DNA of 64,000 bases from Candidatus Puniceispirillum sp. (GTDB lineage Bacteria; Pseudomonadota; Alphaproteobacteria; Puniceispirillales; Puniceispirillaceae): NCBI GenBank assembly GCA_028382965.1, contig JAOEUK010000001.1, forward strand, positions 1 through 64,000, written 5' to 3'. The notes beneath the pieces were generated by a model. It saw nothing but the letters and a program-made list of their open reading frames with translations, was not told the DNA's origin and did no database searches. Both the position numbers and the translations under genes were made by a program. Positions 8,820 to 18,476 of this stretch are shown here, one piece after another (position 1 is the first letter of the stretch; each line of letters opens with the position of its first letter).

Positions 8820-8973
8820 AACAAGCCATATCTAAAGAGCTAACACATAAATGCAAAGCCAAAAAATTCACTTTTTAAAAAAATGTCTGTCCTTAACAGA
8901 TTTGCCAACAAAGCTGGTATCTCTACCCGGCTTCGGATAAGGTAATTTTGTTTTATCTAGAGGAACTTCATTC

Positions 8974-10047
8974 ATGTTGCACCGCTCCGTTATTATGCTT
9001 GGCATTGAGAGCAGCTGTGACGAGACAGCGGCAGCGATTGTTACTGATGACAAGACGATTCTTGCCAATGAAATCGCTTCTCAGATCGGAATCCATGCCA
9101 AACATGGCGGCGTTGTTCCCGAAGTAGCAGCCCGTGCGCATCTTGAAGTTATTGATCAAGTGATTAGCGATGCGCTGGCCAAGGCCAAGCTAAAAATGTC
9201 AGATATTGACGGGGTTGCAGCAACAGCAGGGCCAGGGCTGATTGGCGGTGTTGCAATTGGCACTGTCATCGCCAAAGCTATCGCAGCGGCACGGCATATC
9301 CCCTATTACGCTGTCAATCACCTAGAAGGCCACGCCCTCAGCCCTCGCCTTGCCGATGATGTGCCGTTTCCTTATTTACTTCTTCTGGTCTCGGGTGGAC
9401 ATACGCAGTTGCTGGCAGTCGTTGGTCCCAGGCGCTATCATCGTTATGGCACAACAATGGATGATGCGGCGGGCGAGGCCTTTGATAAATGTGCCAAGGC
9501 AATGGGGCTTGGCTACCCAGGTGGCCCAGCGATTGAGGCTACTGCACTGTCGGGCGATTCCAAAGCCATAGCCCTGCCACGCCCGTTAAAAGGTAGTCCT
9601 GGATGCCATTTTTCCTTTTCCGGTTTGAAAACGGCATTGGCAAATAAACTTCACAATCTTGGAGGGCCAAATAAGGCCCCTTTAGCTGATCTGGCTGCAA
9701 GTCTGCAAGCCGCAATTTCCGATTGCCTTGTCGATCGCACCAAACAGGCGATGGCCCGGTTTCTCAGTGAATTTCCGCCCACAGCCAACCAACGGCCAGT
9801 GCTTGTGATTGCTGGCGGTGTTGCTGCTAATAAACATATATTTTCAACGTTTCAGCAGGTTACAAAAGACACTAATTTCAGACTATCTGTTCCCCCAGCC
9901 ATGCTATGCACCGACAATGCAGCTATGATTGCTTGGGCAGCTCTTGAAAGGCTCCAAGAACCGGACCTTCTTGATTTTGCTCCTCGACCGAGATGGCCAC
10001 TTGATCCAAATGCCAGCCCGCCACCAGGACGAGGAGTGCGCCAATGA
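8974..10047 (+). CDS. tsaD: tRNA N6-threonylcarbamoyladenosine transferase
   Basis: 357 residues of the Kae1/TsaD ASKHA fold. MLGIESSCDETAAAIV opens the protein. The metal-binding histidines sit in NHLEGHALSP, and glycine-rich nucleotide motifs LLLVSGGHTQL and IAGGVAANK follow. It transfers the threonylcarbamoyl group to A37 of ANN-decoding tRNAs with TsaB and TsaE. ATG 8974 has AGAGGA about 8 nt upstream; ATG 8995 is the alternative. It overlaps gpsA by 4 bp (ATGA). Confidence 0.95.
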   Translation: MLHRSVIMLGIESSCDETAAAIVTDDKTILANEIASQIGIHAKHGGVVPEVAARAHLEVIDQVISDALAKAKLKMSDIDGVAATAGPGLIGGVAIGTVIAKAIAAARHIPYYAVNHLEGHALSPRLADDVPFPYLLLLVSGGHTQLLAVVGPRRYHRYGTTMDDAAGEAFDKCAKAMGLGYPGGPAIEATALSGDSKAIALPRPLKGSPGCHFSFSGLKTALANKLHNLGGPNKAPLADLAASLQAAISDCLVDRTKQAMARFLSEFPPTANQRPVLVIAGGVAANKHIFSTFQQVTKDTNFRLSVPPAMLCTDNAAMIAWAALERLQEPDLLDFAPRPRWPLDPNASPPPGRGVRQ

Positions 10048-11051
10048 ACCGTATTGTTGTCATAGGGGCTGGAAGCTGGGGTGCAGCCATTGCCTCAGCC
10101 CTAATGCGTGCCACCCATAAGACCAGCAATCCCCAAAAAATTATTGTTTTAGCTCGCCGTCAAGAAAGCGTTGACTCACTTGCCTTGGGGCACTGTTTAC
10201 ATCTTCCCGATACAACGCTAGCCATGCCCATTGCAGCCACCACTGATCCAGCCTGTATCGACGATGCCGATTTAGTTTTTGTTGCGGTACCTGTTGTGGC
10301 TAATGAAGCAAGTTTTCTGATGATTCGCGACCGGCAAAAAGATCGACATACTGATCGGAAACCAGCTACAATCGTATTATGCGCAAAAGGCATTGGCAAG
10401 GCCGCAGATGGCCGCGCTATGCTGCTTACCGAACTTGCAGCAGATCTTTTGCCCAGCCAACCGCTTGCGGTTTTTTCTGGGCCTAGTTTTGCTGATGAAG
10501 TTTTTGCTGGATTACCCGCTGCATTGGTAACAGCTAGTCTTGATTTAAGCGTAGTAAATGAAATTCAGAATGCGTTTGACGGCAGTAACCTTCGCTTATA
10601 CAGCAATGATGACCCGGTTGGCGTTGCGCTTGCAGGCGCGATGAAAAATGTAATTGCCATTGCCGCAGGTTGCGCTGTTGGAGCTGGATTTGGTGATAAT
10701 GCCAAGGCAGCTATCCTGACACGCGGGCTTGCTGAAATTGCGCGCTTTGCAACATTGATGGAAGCAAAACCTGATACAATTTTTGGCCTTGCTGGAGTTG
10801 GTGATCTTGCACTAACCTGTGCTGGACCACATTCGCGCAATATGGCATTTGGTATAGCGCTTGGCCGCGGGGAAGCACCACCAGCCAAACTTGCTGAGGG
10901 CAGCCAAACCGTCTCGCAATTGGCCGGTCTGGCAAAATCAAAAAATATTGATTTGCCCATCACAAATGCCGTGAATAAACTGGTTAACCATAATTGGGAT
11001 TTACACGAGGTTGTTGCAAGCCTGCTTGCCCGGCGAGCCGGTGCAGAATGA
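10044..11051 (+). CDS. gpsA: Glycerol-3-phosphate dehydrogenase [NAD(P)+]
   Basis: 335 residues. The N-terminal Rossmann motif is VIGAGSWGAAIA. The C-terminal domain includes GAMKNVIAIAAGCAVG with the catalytic Lys and the substrate loop GLAGVGDLALTCAGPHSRN. It reduces dihydroxyacetone phosphate to sn-glycerol 3-phosphate for phospholipid synthesis. Translationally coupled to tsaD by an ATGA overlap. Confidence 0.95.
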   Translation: MNRIVVIGAGSWGAAIASALMRATHKTSNPQKIIVLARRQESVDSLALGHCLHLPDTTLAMPIAATTDPACIDDADLVFVAVPVVANEASFLMIRDRQKDRHTDRKPATIVLCAKGIGKAADGRAMLLTELAADLLPSQPLAVFSGPSFADEVFAGLPAALVTASLDLSVVNEIQNAFDGSNLRLYSNDDPVGVALAGAMKNVIAIAAGCAVGAGFGDNAKAAILTRGLAEIARFATLMEAKPDTIFGLAGVGDLALTCAGPHSRNMAFGIALGRGEAPPAKLAEGSQTVSQLAGLAKSKNIDLPITNAVNKLVNHNWDLHEVVASLLARRAGAE

Positions 11052-11355
11052 AACAACCTCCTAACACCTAAAAATAGGGGCCTTTATGTAGTATTGGCTA
11101 GTGAAATCAAAGTTATAAACGTGGTAATGGAAAAATCATCTTGAGCGCAGCGTTACTGGCAATTTATTGGATAACGATTGCAATTATTAGGCGTCAAACA
11201 ATGCAAGAACCAAAAAAGGATGCCTTTTCTTTTTCTACTACTGAGTAATTTAAAAGATTGAACATGCAAAAGACACTAGTCCAGATAAAGAGTGATTAGC
11301 GGCTTTAAAATTGTATTGGTCCTCCAAGTAGGGTTATTTGTCCCACCAATTCCCC
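11052..11355. other. Intergenic stretch between gpsA and the glycosyl-transfer operon
   Basis: Both flanking units point into this gap, so it must hold two transcription ends. No strong terminator is obvious. A small possible membrane ORF (11141-11248) is listed separately. Confidence 0.4.
11141..11248 (+). CDS. Possible small membrane protein, 35 residues
   Basis: A TTG-initiated frame encodes a hydrophobic stretch (SAALLAIYWITIAII) followed by basic RRQ and a polar tail, the pattern of a single-pass small membrane protein. There is no ATG in frame and no clear RBS, and I recognise no family. It may be chance; it is included because it fills an otherwise empty gap. Confidence 0.25.
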   Translation: MSAALLAIYWITIAIIRRQTMQEPKKDAFSFSTTE

Positions 11356-11724
11356 TCAAGCACTCAATTTACGGGACTTGTGAATCAAGAACAGATTGCG
11401 CAAATAAATAAACAGACCCAGCCCCTGCCCACAAATAATTACTGGATCTTGCCGCCAAATAGCATAAAATAATAGTATCGCGCCTCCGCCAATAGAAAAA
11501 TACCAAAAAGCTATTGGGATTACTGACCGACCCTGCCCTTCCGAAGTTAGCCATTGTACGATGAAGCGCATGGCAAATAATCCCTGTCCAGCAAAGCCAA
11601 TGGTTACCATAATTTGCTCTGGGTGGGTGATAAGACTAGCAGGTAGAAACGGAAAGATAGTTAACAAACCAATGGCAAAAGCACTAACGATACTTTCAAT
11701 TGATTCAGATAGAAATGCGATCAT
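11356..11724 (-). CDS. Lipid A biosynthesis N-terminal domain (LABN) membrane protein
   Basis: 122 residues with three hydrophobic segments and the LABN signature (IGFAGQGLFAMRFIVQWLTSE ... FWYFSIGGG). This domain is found at the N-terminus of some LpxB proteins and as a free small protein next to GT2/GT39 enzymes. It overlaps the GT2 gene by 4 bp. Context suggests a part in moving or presenting lipid-linked sugars for lipid A or envelope modification. Confidence 0.85.
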   Translation of the reverse strand: MIAFLSESIESIVSAFAIGLLTIFPFLPASLITHPEQIMVTIGFAGQGLFAMRFIVQWLTSEGQGRSVIPIAFWYFSIGGGAILLFYAIWRQDPVIICGQGLGLFIYLRNLFLIHKSRKLSA

Positions 11725-12614
11725 TGTGCTTTTCCTCTCGCCGCTTTTAAGGCGCTTTTGCTAGAAACTTTTTTACGATTTCCACGGGCACTTCCGGTGG
11801 TAGATTTTGACTTCACTACCTCACTAACACCCGCTTGTTCTGGTGCCCGGCGCAACAGCCAAATAACACCCAAGACGTCAGAAACTCCAACAAGCAGACG
11901 ATCTAGAATACGGTATTTTGAGACCCCCACTATTCGTGGACGATGTGCTACAGGCACGCCAAGAACCACCCCACCATGGCGGCGAACTAAGCTTGGCATA
12001 AAACGGTGCATATGATTAAAAAATGGTAATTGCATAAATAGCGCCCGTGGCAATATCTTAATACCACAACCAGAATCTGGATGGGTGTCAGCAAGGAGGC
12101 TGACCCGCACCCATTTTGCCACACTCGAGGCTAAAAGGCGCACTGCACTATCATTACGGCTTTGACGAATACCTGCTGCCATGACAAGTGCTCCATCTTT
12201 GCTAGCATCAATAATAACGGCTTCCAGTGCAGGGAAATCTGCTGGTACATTCTGGCCATCGCCATCCAGCACACCTATTAAAGTCCCCTTTGCCTGAAGC
12301 AGGCCCGATCGAATTGCAGCACTTTGTCCAGCGCGTTTAAAATGTCGAAGGACTCTTAATTGAGGTATGTCAGCAAGTGCCGCCACCAGCTCTTCTGCAG
12401 TGGCATCATCACTGGCATCATCAACATAGATGATTTCAAATCTCCGATTTGAAAATGTGGCGCATATCTCGTCAATAAGCGGACGAATATTTCCCGCTTC
12501 ATTCATTACTGGTACCAGAATTGAAATATCAAGCGATTGGATGGCGCAGTTCTTGCCATTAGCCGGTCTGGCTATCGGAGAGTTAACGGTTTCTGACGCT
12601 GCGCTAGATGCCAT
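11721..12614 (-). CDS. Family 2 polyprenyl-phosphate glycosyltransferase
   Basis: GT-A fold enzyme of the dolichyl-phosphate mannose synthase/ArnC type. The core DISILVPVMNEAGNI is followed by DDASDDAT and DGDGQNVPADF (DxD-like metal site), with no large C-terminal membrane domain. A Lys/Ser-rich basic tail of about 30 residues ends the protein. Lying between LABN and GT39 genes, it probably makes the polyprenyl-phosphate sugar donor used by the GT39 protein. Start is either 12614 (ATG) or 12629. Confidence 0.85.
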   Translation of the reverse strand: MASSAASETVNSPIARPANGKNCAIQSLDISILVPVMNEAGNIRPLIDEICATFSNRRFEIIYVDDASDDATAEELVAALADIPQLRVLRHFKRAGQSAAIRSGLLQAKGTLIGVLDGDGQNVPADFPALEAVIIDASKDGALVMAAGIRQSRNDSAVRLLASSVAKWVRVSLLADTHPDSGCGIKILPRALFMQLPFFNHMHRFMPSLVRRHGGVVLGVPVAHRPRIVGVSKYRILDRLLVGVSDVLGVIWLLRRAPEQAGVSEVVKSKSTTGSARGNRKKVSSKSALKAARGKAQ

Positions 12615-12653
12615 TGTTAAGATGATCACATTGATTGTTTACGGTTCAAGCTT

Positions 12654-14327
12654 TTACTCTTTGCTAGCATTCGCGTCAAACATCTCAGAGCGATACAGTA
12701 GAATAATTACGTTTTGGCCTTTTGATATGTTAATTCCTGACAATTGAATCGGTGGAGCAAGGCGAAGGCCCAATTGACCAGCAGCCTGCAAAAACACCGC
12801 TTGCTGCCTTTGCTCGATGATGGCAAGTCCGCCCGGCGCTTCAATCAAGAATAGCGCCGCTTCGGTGGCGCTGAGAAGTAGCAGATCGCGGCTAAGCAGA
12901 AATACCAGTGATGGCTCTTGAAAGCCCGTTGTCGAAATTGCAACTGGTTTGGCAGTTAATGTGGAAATTTTTTCTGCTATAGCCGTTGACACGTGAATGC
13001 GAGACAACGCGGGCAACACACCGGCAAATGCAACTAGATGAAAAAGCATTGCAGCCCCAATCATTTTGAAAAAGGGACGCCATAAAGCCTGTCTTATCCA
13101 CTGGTGACCATACCAAGCAGCAAGGCTAGCCATTACAAGAGCCAACAGAGCAAACAGCACCGCTTGGCGGCTTGTTTCTCCACCAAACTGAACCGCACCC
13201 CAAAGAAAAATCGATGCCAACAAAATCCCAATGCCAACCCCCCCATAGCGGAGCGCAACTCCCAAAAAATAAAACCATCTAATGCGAGCCGTTTTTGGAT
13301 CTGACAATACATCAACTCCACCAATTAATAGAAGGATAATTGCTGGCAATAGGGGTAAGGGGTAATGCGGCAATTTTGTCGGGATAAGTTCAATTAACAG
13401 CCAGAATGGCAAGATCCAAGCCAACAGAAAAAATGTTTTAGTGCAGTTTATCAAAGTTCGAGTGTGGGCAAAGGCCCAAATCAAGAGTGGGCTTGCAGGC
13501 CAGATTAGCATACACAGAAGGATCGCATAAGCACCTGGTGGAGCACCGTGAGATTCCTGACCCGTCTTTAATTTGGCCAGTAAATCGCCCTTTACTGCTG
13601 TTGCCAAAAACTCGCCATTGGTTTCCAATGTTACCAAAACTGTCCAAGGTAGACATAACAAAAAAAGCAATGTTAGGCCGCGGCGGAAACTTAAGATATT
13701 AAGCCATGAAGCCTGCCGGTGCCGAAGACATAACGCGACCAGTGTTAGTCCCGCAAGAACTGGTAAAACAGGCCCTTTGACTAGGATCCCTGCAGCCATG
13801 CAACCCCAGAACCAAAACCAGTTATGACGTGGTGGCTCCAATTCTAACTGCCACGCCATATAAAAGCGCATCAAAGCCCATTGCTGCCCAAGGGCCAAAG
13901 CCATCAATAGGGTATCAGTTTTAGCTAGATGTGCTTCACCAAGGACCAAAAAACAGCTTGAAAATAATGCTGCGGCCCCAAACGCCGCGCGTGAGTCATA
14001 AAAATGCAAAGCCATATGGTAAAGAGTAAAAATAGTGGCCAGTAAAGCCACTAAGTTAACAAATCTATAGGATGAAATTTTATTAGCACCCAGAAAACTG
14101 GCAAACGTGGATTGCAGCCAATAGATGCCAGCCGGCTTTTTAGCTCGCAGCTCATCTTGAAACTGAACTGTGACATAATCGCCAGATTGCAGCATTTGCT
14201 TGCTAGCTTGTGCAAAGCGTGACTCGTCACGATCCATCGGCGGAACAGAGTGGTGGCCAATAAGAACTACGGCCGAGACCACCACCATTAGAGCATATAA
14301 AGCCGAACGTGAATAAAAGAAGAGCAA
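12654..14327 (-). CDS. GT39 (ArnT-like) lipid-linked glycosyltransferase
   Basis: About 557 residues with 10-12 membrane segments. The periplasmic first loop holds the catalytic acidic motif MDRDESRFAQAS, and QSGDYVTVQF follows, as in ArnT and related PMT-type transferases. It transfers a sugar from a polyprenyl carrier to lipid A or another envelope acceptor. The frame extends to TTG 14381, but TTG 14327 has AGAGG 8 nt upstream and starts at the first membrane helix; either is possible. First gene of the operon with GT2 and LABN. The sugar is not determinable here. Confidence 0.8.
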   Translation of the reverse strand: MLFFYSRSALYALMVVVSAVVLIGHHSVPPMDRDESRFAQASKQMLQSGDYVTVQFQDELRAKKPAGIYWLQSTFASFLGANKISSYRFVNLVALLATIFTLYHMALHFYDSRAAFGAAALFSSCFLVLGEAHLAKTDTLLMALALGQQWALMRFYMAWQLELEPPRHNWFWFWGCMAAGILVKGPVLPVLAGLTLVALCLRHRQASWLNILSFRRGLTLLFLLCLPWTVLVTLETNGEFLATAVKGDLLAKLKTGQESHGAPPGAYAILLCMLIWPASPLLIWAFAHTRTLINCTKTFFLLAWILPFWLLIELIPTKLPHYPLPLLPAIILLLIGGVDVLSDPKTARIRWFYFLGVALRYGGVGIGILLASIFLWGAVQFGGETSRQAVLFALLALVMASLAAWYGHQWIRQALWRPFFKMIGAAMLFHLVAFAGVLPALSRIHVSTAIAEKISTLTAKPVAISTTGFQEPSLVFLLSRDLLLLSATEAALFLIEAPGGLAIIEQRQQAVFLQAAGQLGLRLAPPIQLSGINISKGQNVIILLYRSEMFDANASKE

Positions 14328-14682
14328 AATAGAATATCCTCTTATGCCGCGGGTGCAAAACGACTGCGCAAGGCATAACAAGTTTTTCTAGGGTTAGGCA
14401 ATGCGGATCACATAAATATCAAATGGGTGACCTATAATTGCAAGCTTCAAGCCACTAAAAAACAGATAATGCTCTAGGCTGTCATTCTCGTCTATCATAC
14501 TGTTTTGAATATTTTTGCATCTTTTCGTTTTGATTAATTACATCAATAAAATTGAATCGCTGCAAAACACTAGGTAGAACTTTGCTAATAGGTTAAAATA
14601 CGCTTGGTAAATGCTATTATGCACATAATAACGTGTTAGAATCATAACTGACTTAAAAAAACACGAAAAGGGTTTTCGCGTA
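14328..14682. other. Divergent intergenic region of GT39 and pepA
   Basis: AT-rich, with no ORF supported. It must contain promoters for both directions. A short perfect dyad at 14615-14630 is listed separately. Confidence 0.4.
14615..14630. promoter_or_regulatory. 16-bp dyad upstream of pepA, possible operator
   Basis: TATTATG-CA-CATAATA is a perfect inverted repeat with 7-bp arms and a 2-bp centre, 53 nt before the pepA start. This spacing fits a dimeric repressor or activator site overlapping a promoter. No cognate regulator is encoded nearby. Confidence 0.35.
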
Positions 14683-16068
14683 ATGGTTGAAAATTTTGGC
14701 ATTCTTGATGGTGGATTGCATGGCACTAAAATTCATTTTATGTTGGCTGATGAATTTAACAACTGGCTAAAAAAAGCTAGCAGTGCTCAACAAGCATGGG
14801 TCATCGCACAAGGATTTATAGCCAAGCCAGGCAATGCAATATGCTTTGCCGCCAGCGGAGGGCAAATTGATTTTGCTGTCGGTATTTATGGAGATCACGC
14901 CGTATGGAATGGCGCCTCAATTGCAGCCAATTTGCCCACTGGTGAATGGCGGTTCAGTGGCACAAAAAGTGAGCTTCCGGCACATATCTCTGAATCGCTG
15001 ACCCTTGGGTGGGGACTTGCACAGTACCGCTTTCACTCATATCGTTCGATACCGCCAGCCCCCATCAATTGTCTGGTGATTCCAAAAGGAGTTCACACGC
15101 CCCGGCTTCTTGGCCAGATACGCGGTATCTACCTATGCCGTGATCTGATTAATCATCCACCAAACCATATGACACCAGCAACCCTTGAAGCAACAATGGT
15201 ATCACTAGCAAAAACCTACAAGGCTAAGCTAAAAACCCATAGCAGCAAAGCTTTGGAAAGCGGCTTTCCTGCTATTCATACCGTTGGACGTGCGGCCGAA
15301 ATTGCACCACGCCTAATGGACCTTCGCTGGGGCAAAACCGGTCCAAAAATCACTCTTATAGGCAAGGGTATTACTTTTGATTCGGGTGGGCTTGACTTAA
15401 AGCCATCAAAAGCAATGGAAATAATGAAAAAGGATATGGGTGGAGCGGCAACTGTTCTTGGCCTTGCCGTAGCCCTGATGGCGAGTAAAATTGATATCCA
15501 ACTTCGCGTCATTGTTGCCGCTGCAGAAAATGCTGTTTCAGAACGATCAATGCGGCCACTCGATATTATTGATACACGAGCAGGTGTCAAGGTTGAGGTT
15601 GGCAACACGGATGCTGAAGGCCGATTGGTTTTAGCAGATGCAATTACCCATGCGCTGGAAGATAATCCAGATTTCATGATTGATTTTGCCACGCTGACAG
15701 GGGCTGCACGAGTTGCCTTGGGCACCGAGTTACCAGCCCTATTCTGCAATGATGATCAAACAGCTGCTGCCATTCTTGATGCCGCCACAGTGCAGCAAGA
15801 CCCGCTATGGCGACTACCCCTGTTTGATGATTATGAACGTCATTTAGATGCTGGTTATGCTGCCTTGTCCAGTACTGGGCTTTCCGGCTATGGTGGGGCC
15901 ATTACCGCAGCACTGTTTTTGCGCCGGTTTGCCGGCAAGGATAGTAACTGGGCGCATATTGATGTTATGGCATGGAATGTGGCATCACGCCCGGGACGGC
16001 CAAAGGGTGGTGAGGCAATGGGACTTCGAGCGTTGTACAGCTTTATTGAATCCTTTAAGAAACCCTAA
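14683..16068 (+). CDS. pepA: Leucyl aminopeptidase (M17)
   Basis: 461 residues. The C-terminal catalytic domain carries the two-zinc site: GKGITFDSGGLDLKPS, the family signature NTDAEGRLVLADA, and the aspartates between them. It removes N-terminal residues from peptides in the cytoplasm. The N-terminal domain is short and divergent compared with E. coli PepA, so DNA-binding functions of that protein should not be assumed. The stop codon overlaps the convergent downstream gene by 4 bp. Confidence 0.9.
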   Translation: MVENFGILDGGLHGTKIHFMLADEFNNWLKKASSAQQAWVIAQGFIAKPGNAICFAASGGQIDFAVGIYGDHAVWNGASIAANLPTGEWRFSGTKSELPAHISESLTLGWGLAQYRFHSYRSIPPAPINCLVIPKGVHTPRLLGQIRGIYLCRDLINHPPNHMTPATLEATMVSLAKTYKAKLKTHSSKALESGFPAIHTVGRAAEIAPRLMDLRWGKTGPKITLIGKGITFDSGGLDLKPSKAMEIMKKDMGGAATVLGLAVALMASKIDIQLRVIVAAAENAVSERSMRPLDIIDTRAGVKVEVGNTDAEGRLVLADAITHALEDNPDFMIDFATLTGAARVALGTELPALFCNDDQTAAAILDAATVQQDPLWRLPLFDDYERHLDAGYAALSSTGLSGYGGAITAALFLRRFAGKDSNWAHIDVMAWNVASRPGRPKGGEAMGLRALYSFIESFKKP

Positions 16069-16991
16069 TAACCACGCCGCCAGTCAACCCGGTTATCTGG
16101 CTCCTGTCCAGCCATAATGGCAGTGATTGCCGCGGCAACCTGCCGTGCGGCAGTGTCCGGGTTGGTTTGCGCGGCAACATGAGGCCAAATTGTTATGCTG
16201 GGATGCGACCAAAATGGATGACTGGCTGGTAAAGGTTCAGTTGAAAACACATCCAAAGCTGCACCAGCAATTTGCCCACGCTTAATCGCATTAAGCAAAT
16301 CTTTCTCAACCAATTGCTGGCCACGACCACCATTAATAATATAAGCGCCCTTATTAAGCTGGTTAAACATGTTAGTATTCATAATACCCCTTGTTTCTGG
16401 TGTTAACGGCAAAACCGATATCAGAATTTCAAGCCCCTCAAGAAATGGGGCAAGCCCACCACGGCCAGCAAAGACCTCAACTCCGTCAATGTGGCGCGGC
16501 TTACGTGCCCAGCCTCGAACATCAAAACCAAGAGCGGTAAACCGCGCGGCGATCAGACCACCAATTGCGCCAACACCCATTACCCCTACTTTTATTTTAC
16601 TTGTCGGCCGTTGCAGGATCGGGTGCCAATTAGATGCAGCCTGACAAGTGCGATAGTGCGGGGCGTCACGCCAAAAATCCAATACCGCCAAAATTGCCCA
16701 ATGACTTAAGGCGTTTGACATATCCGGGTCCACTAACCGAACCAGCGGAACGTCACGTGGTACAGTTTTGTCTGCCATCATGTAGTCAACACCCTGGCCT
16801 TGCATTATAATGCCACGCAAATTTGGCATTTTTGCAAGCTGGCCTGCCGGCGGTGCCCAAACAAGTGCGATATCAGCTTGCTCACCTTCATTGGAAACCA
16901 GATCAACAACGGTGAAATCATCAAGATATTGCGATAATTTTTTGCGCCAGCCTTCTAATTTGGTAGAGCCATAGAATCCAATAACTGTCAT
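16065..16991 (-). CDS. D-2-hydroxyacid dehydrogenase (GhrA-like)
   Basis: 308 residues. The NAD(P)-binding motif is GVMGVGAIGGLIA with GWARKPRH after it. Catalytic Arg lies in NGGRGQQLVEKDLL, the acidic residue in DVFSTEPLP, and His in WPHVAA. It matches glyoxylate/hydroxypyruvate reductase A in length and order. The substrate (glyoxylate, hydroxypyruvate or another 2-oxoacid) cannot be fixed from sequence. Convergent with pepA. Confidence 0.85.
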   Translation of the reverse strand: MTVIGFYGSTKLEGWRKKLSQYLDDFTVVDLVSNEGEQADIALVWAPPAGQLAKMPNLRGIIMQGQGVDYMMADKTVPRDVPLVRLVDPDMSNALSHWAILAVLDFWRDAPHYRTCQAASNWHPILQRPTSKIKVGVMGVGAIGGLIAARFTALGFDVRGWARKPRHIDGVEVFAGRGGLAPFLEGLEILISVLPLTPETRGIMNTNMFNQLNKGAYIINGGRGQQLVEKDLLNAIKRGQIAGAALDVFSTEPLPASHPFWSHPSITIWPHVAAQTNPDTAARQVAAAITAIMAGQEPDNRVDWRRGY

Positions 16992-17053
16992 GATGTCATC
17001 CTCGTATGGTTAAGGCGCGTTTTAAAAAAACATCCTGATAAAAAAGGGGTGGG

Positions 17054-17896
17054 TTAATTTTTTTCTAAAATCAGCGCCAAAGCCGCATGATGTAATTGCG
17101 GCGTTGCGGCAGCCAGAATCTCTGTTGATTGGCCATTCCTGATCGGACGCCCTGCAAGGTCGGTAACGGTTGCGCCAGCTGCTAGCATCAGCGCGGCCAC
17201 CGCCATAATGTCATGAGCAGCAAGACTATCTTCCATCACAAGATCAATATGGCCAGCAGCAAGGAGCGCATAGTTATGGCAATCCCCGCCGTAATTTGTG
17301 ATTGCAACCTGGTCAGCTAGCCTATTAAAACTAACAAGGTTCGCAGAGCTCAGTGCACGTGGCGATGTAGTCGCGAGCCGCGCATTTGCCAGCTTTGCTT
17401 TGGCATTAGCCGCAATGGAAACGCCATTGAGCTGGGCCATATTTGCCATCCCAAAACTGTTTAGACCGATATAGCATTCGTCCAAAATAGGCATGTCAAC
17501 TAGGCCAGCCACCGGCACATCATAATATAATAACCCAACAAGGGTTCCAAAGGCCGGCTTTCCGCTGATAAATGCCTTGGTCCCGTCAATCGGGTCAATA
17601 ATCCAGCGATAAGGGCTTGCTATTCCCTTTGTGGGGACATTTTCATTATCAGACCCAAATTCTTCGCCGGTGATTTTATCCGCCGGAAATGTTTTTGCGA
17701 TGGTCGCCCGCAAGGAGATTTCCACCATCCGGTCAGCTATTGTCACAGGTGATGTGTCAACCTTGACCTCCATTGACGGGTTTTGCCGGAACCAATTAGC
17801 AATTATGGGCCGGCTAACCAGAGGCAAACTGGCCAGAAATGCAATCAAATCAGCCGGCGCATACTGGCCGGCAGAACCAGACAGGTTCGGCGTCAT
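17054..17896 (-). CDS. hisN: Inositol monophosphatase-family phosphatase, probably histidinol phosphatase
   Basis: 280 residues of the IMPase fold. Metal-binding motifs are GEEFG and DPIDGTKAFISG, with a C-terminal AHDIMA in place of the usual WD-x-A. The DTSPVTIADR motif near residue 50 resembles HisN rather than SuhB or CysQ, so dephosphorylation of histidinol phosphate is the best guess. ATG 17896 is chosen for the AGGAA about 7 nt upstream; the frame extends to 17935 inside the cytochrome gene. It follows the cytochrome gene by 10 bp. Confidence 0.75.
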   Translation of the reverse strand: MTPNLSGSAGQYAPADLIAFLASLPLVSRPIIANWFRQNPSMEVKVDTSPVTIADRMVEISLRATIAKTFPADKITGEEFGSDNENVPTKGIASPYRWIIDPIDGTKAFISGKPAFGTLVGLLYYDVPVAGLVDMPILDECYIGLNSFGMANMAQLNGVSIAANAKAKLANARLATTSPRALSSANLVSFNRLADQVAITNYGGDCHNYALLAAGHIDLVMEDSLAAHDIMAVAALMLAAGATVTDLAGRPIRNGQSTEILAAATPQLHHAALALILEKN

Positions 17897-17906
17897 ATCA
17901 GATTCC

Positions 17907-18476
17907 TTAGTTGGCACCTTCGGCTGCGATATCATCAGCAGTTGGCAGCACAGCTGGACTATCGGCTTTTGTCCGCATCCAAGCGATCAGATTCACCCGA
18001 TCTTTTGACTTCTTTAATCCAGCAAAATTCATTTTTGTTCCGTTGATATAGGCCTTTGGCTTTAGCAAAAATGCGTTCAGTGATTGATAATCCCAATTAC
18101 CACCAAATCCAGCAAGCGCAGTAGAGTAAGAATAACCATCAACAGCACCCATTGGCCGGTTTACAATGTTCCATAGTGCCGGGCCAACCTTGTTTTTACC
18201 ACCGGCATCAAACACATGACAGGCTGAACATTTCTTTGATATTTTTTCACCAGCGCCAAGATCAGCATCAGCAATCATTGCCAAAATTGGCTTGGGACTA
18301 TTCTCAACCGGTGCAGACGCTGAAACTTTGGTTGTTTCCGCAACTTCTATTACGTAAGAATTTTGCGCGAGCTCTTGATGTGGAACCATAACATCGGAAA
18401 TTTTGATACCAGCCATCAATAACAAGCCAGAAAACAAAAATCCTGCAAACACTTTATTTACGCGCAACTCATCCAT
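17907..18476 (-). CDS. Membrane-anchored class I cytochrome c
   Basis: 189 residues. An uncleaved-looking N-terminal helix (about 8-24) anchors a periplasmic domain after a flexible linker. Heme attachment is CSACH at residues 83-87, with GKNKVGPALW after it. The probable axial Met is in GTKMNFAG (about 149). This is the cytochrome c552/CycM layout that carries electrons from the bc1 complex to terminal oxidases. Co-transcription with the downstream phosphatase is likely from the 10-bp spacing, though the functions are unrelated. Confidence 0.9.
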   Translation of the reverse strand: MDELRVNKVFAGFLFSGLLLMAGIKISDVMVPHQELAQNSYVIEVAETTKVSASAPVENSPKPILAMIADADLGAGEKISKKCSACHVFDAGGKNKVGPALWNIVNRPMGAVDGYSYSTALAGFGGNWDYQSLNAFLLKPKAYINGTKMNFAGLKKSKDRVNLIAWMRTKADSPAVLPTADDIAAEGAN

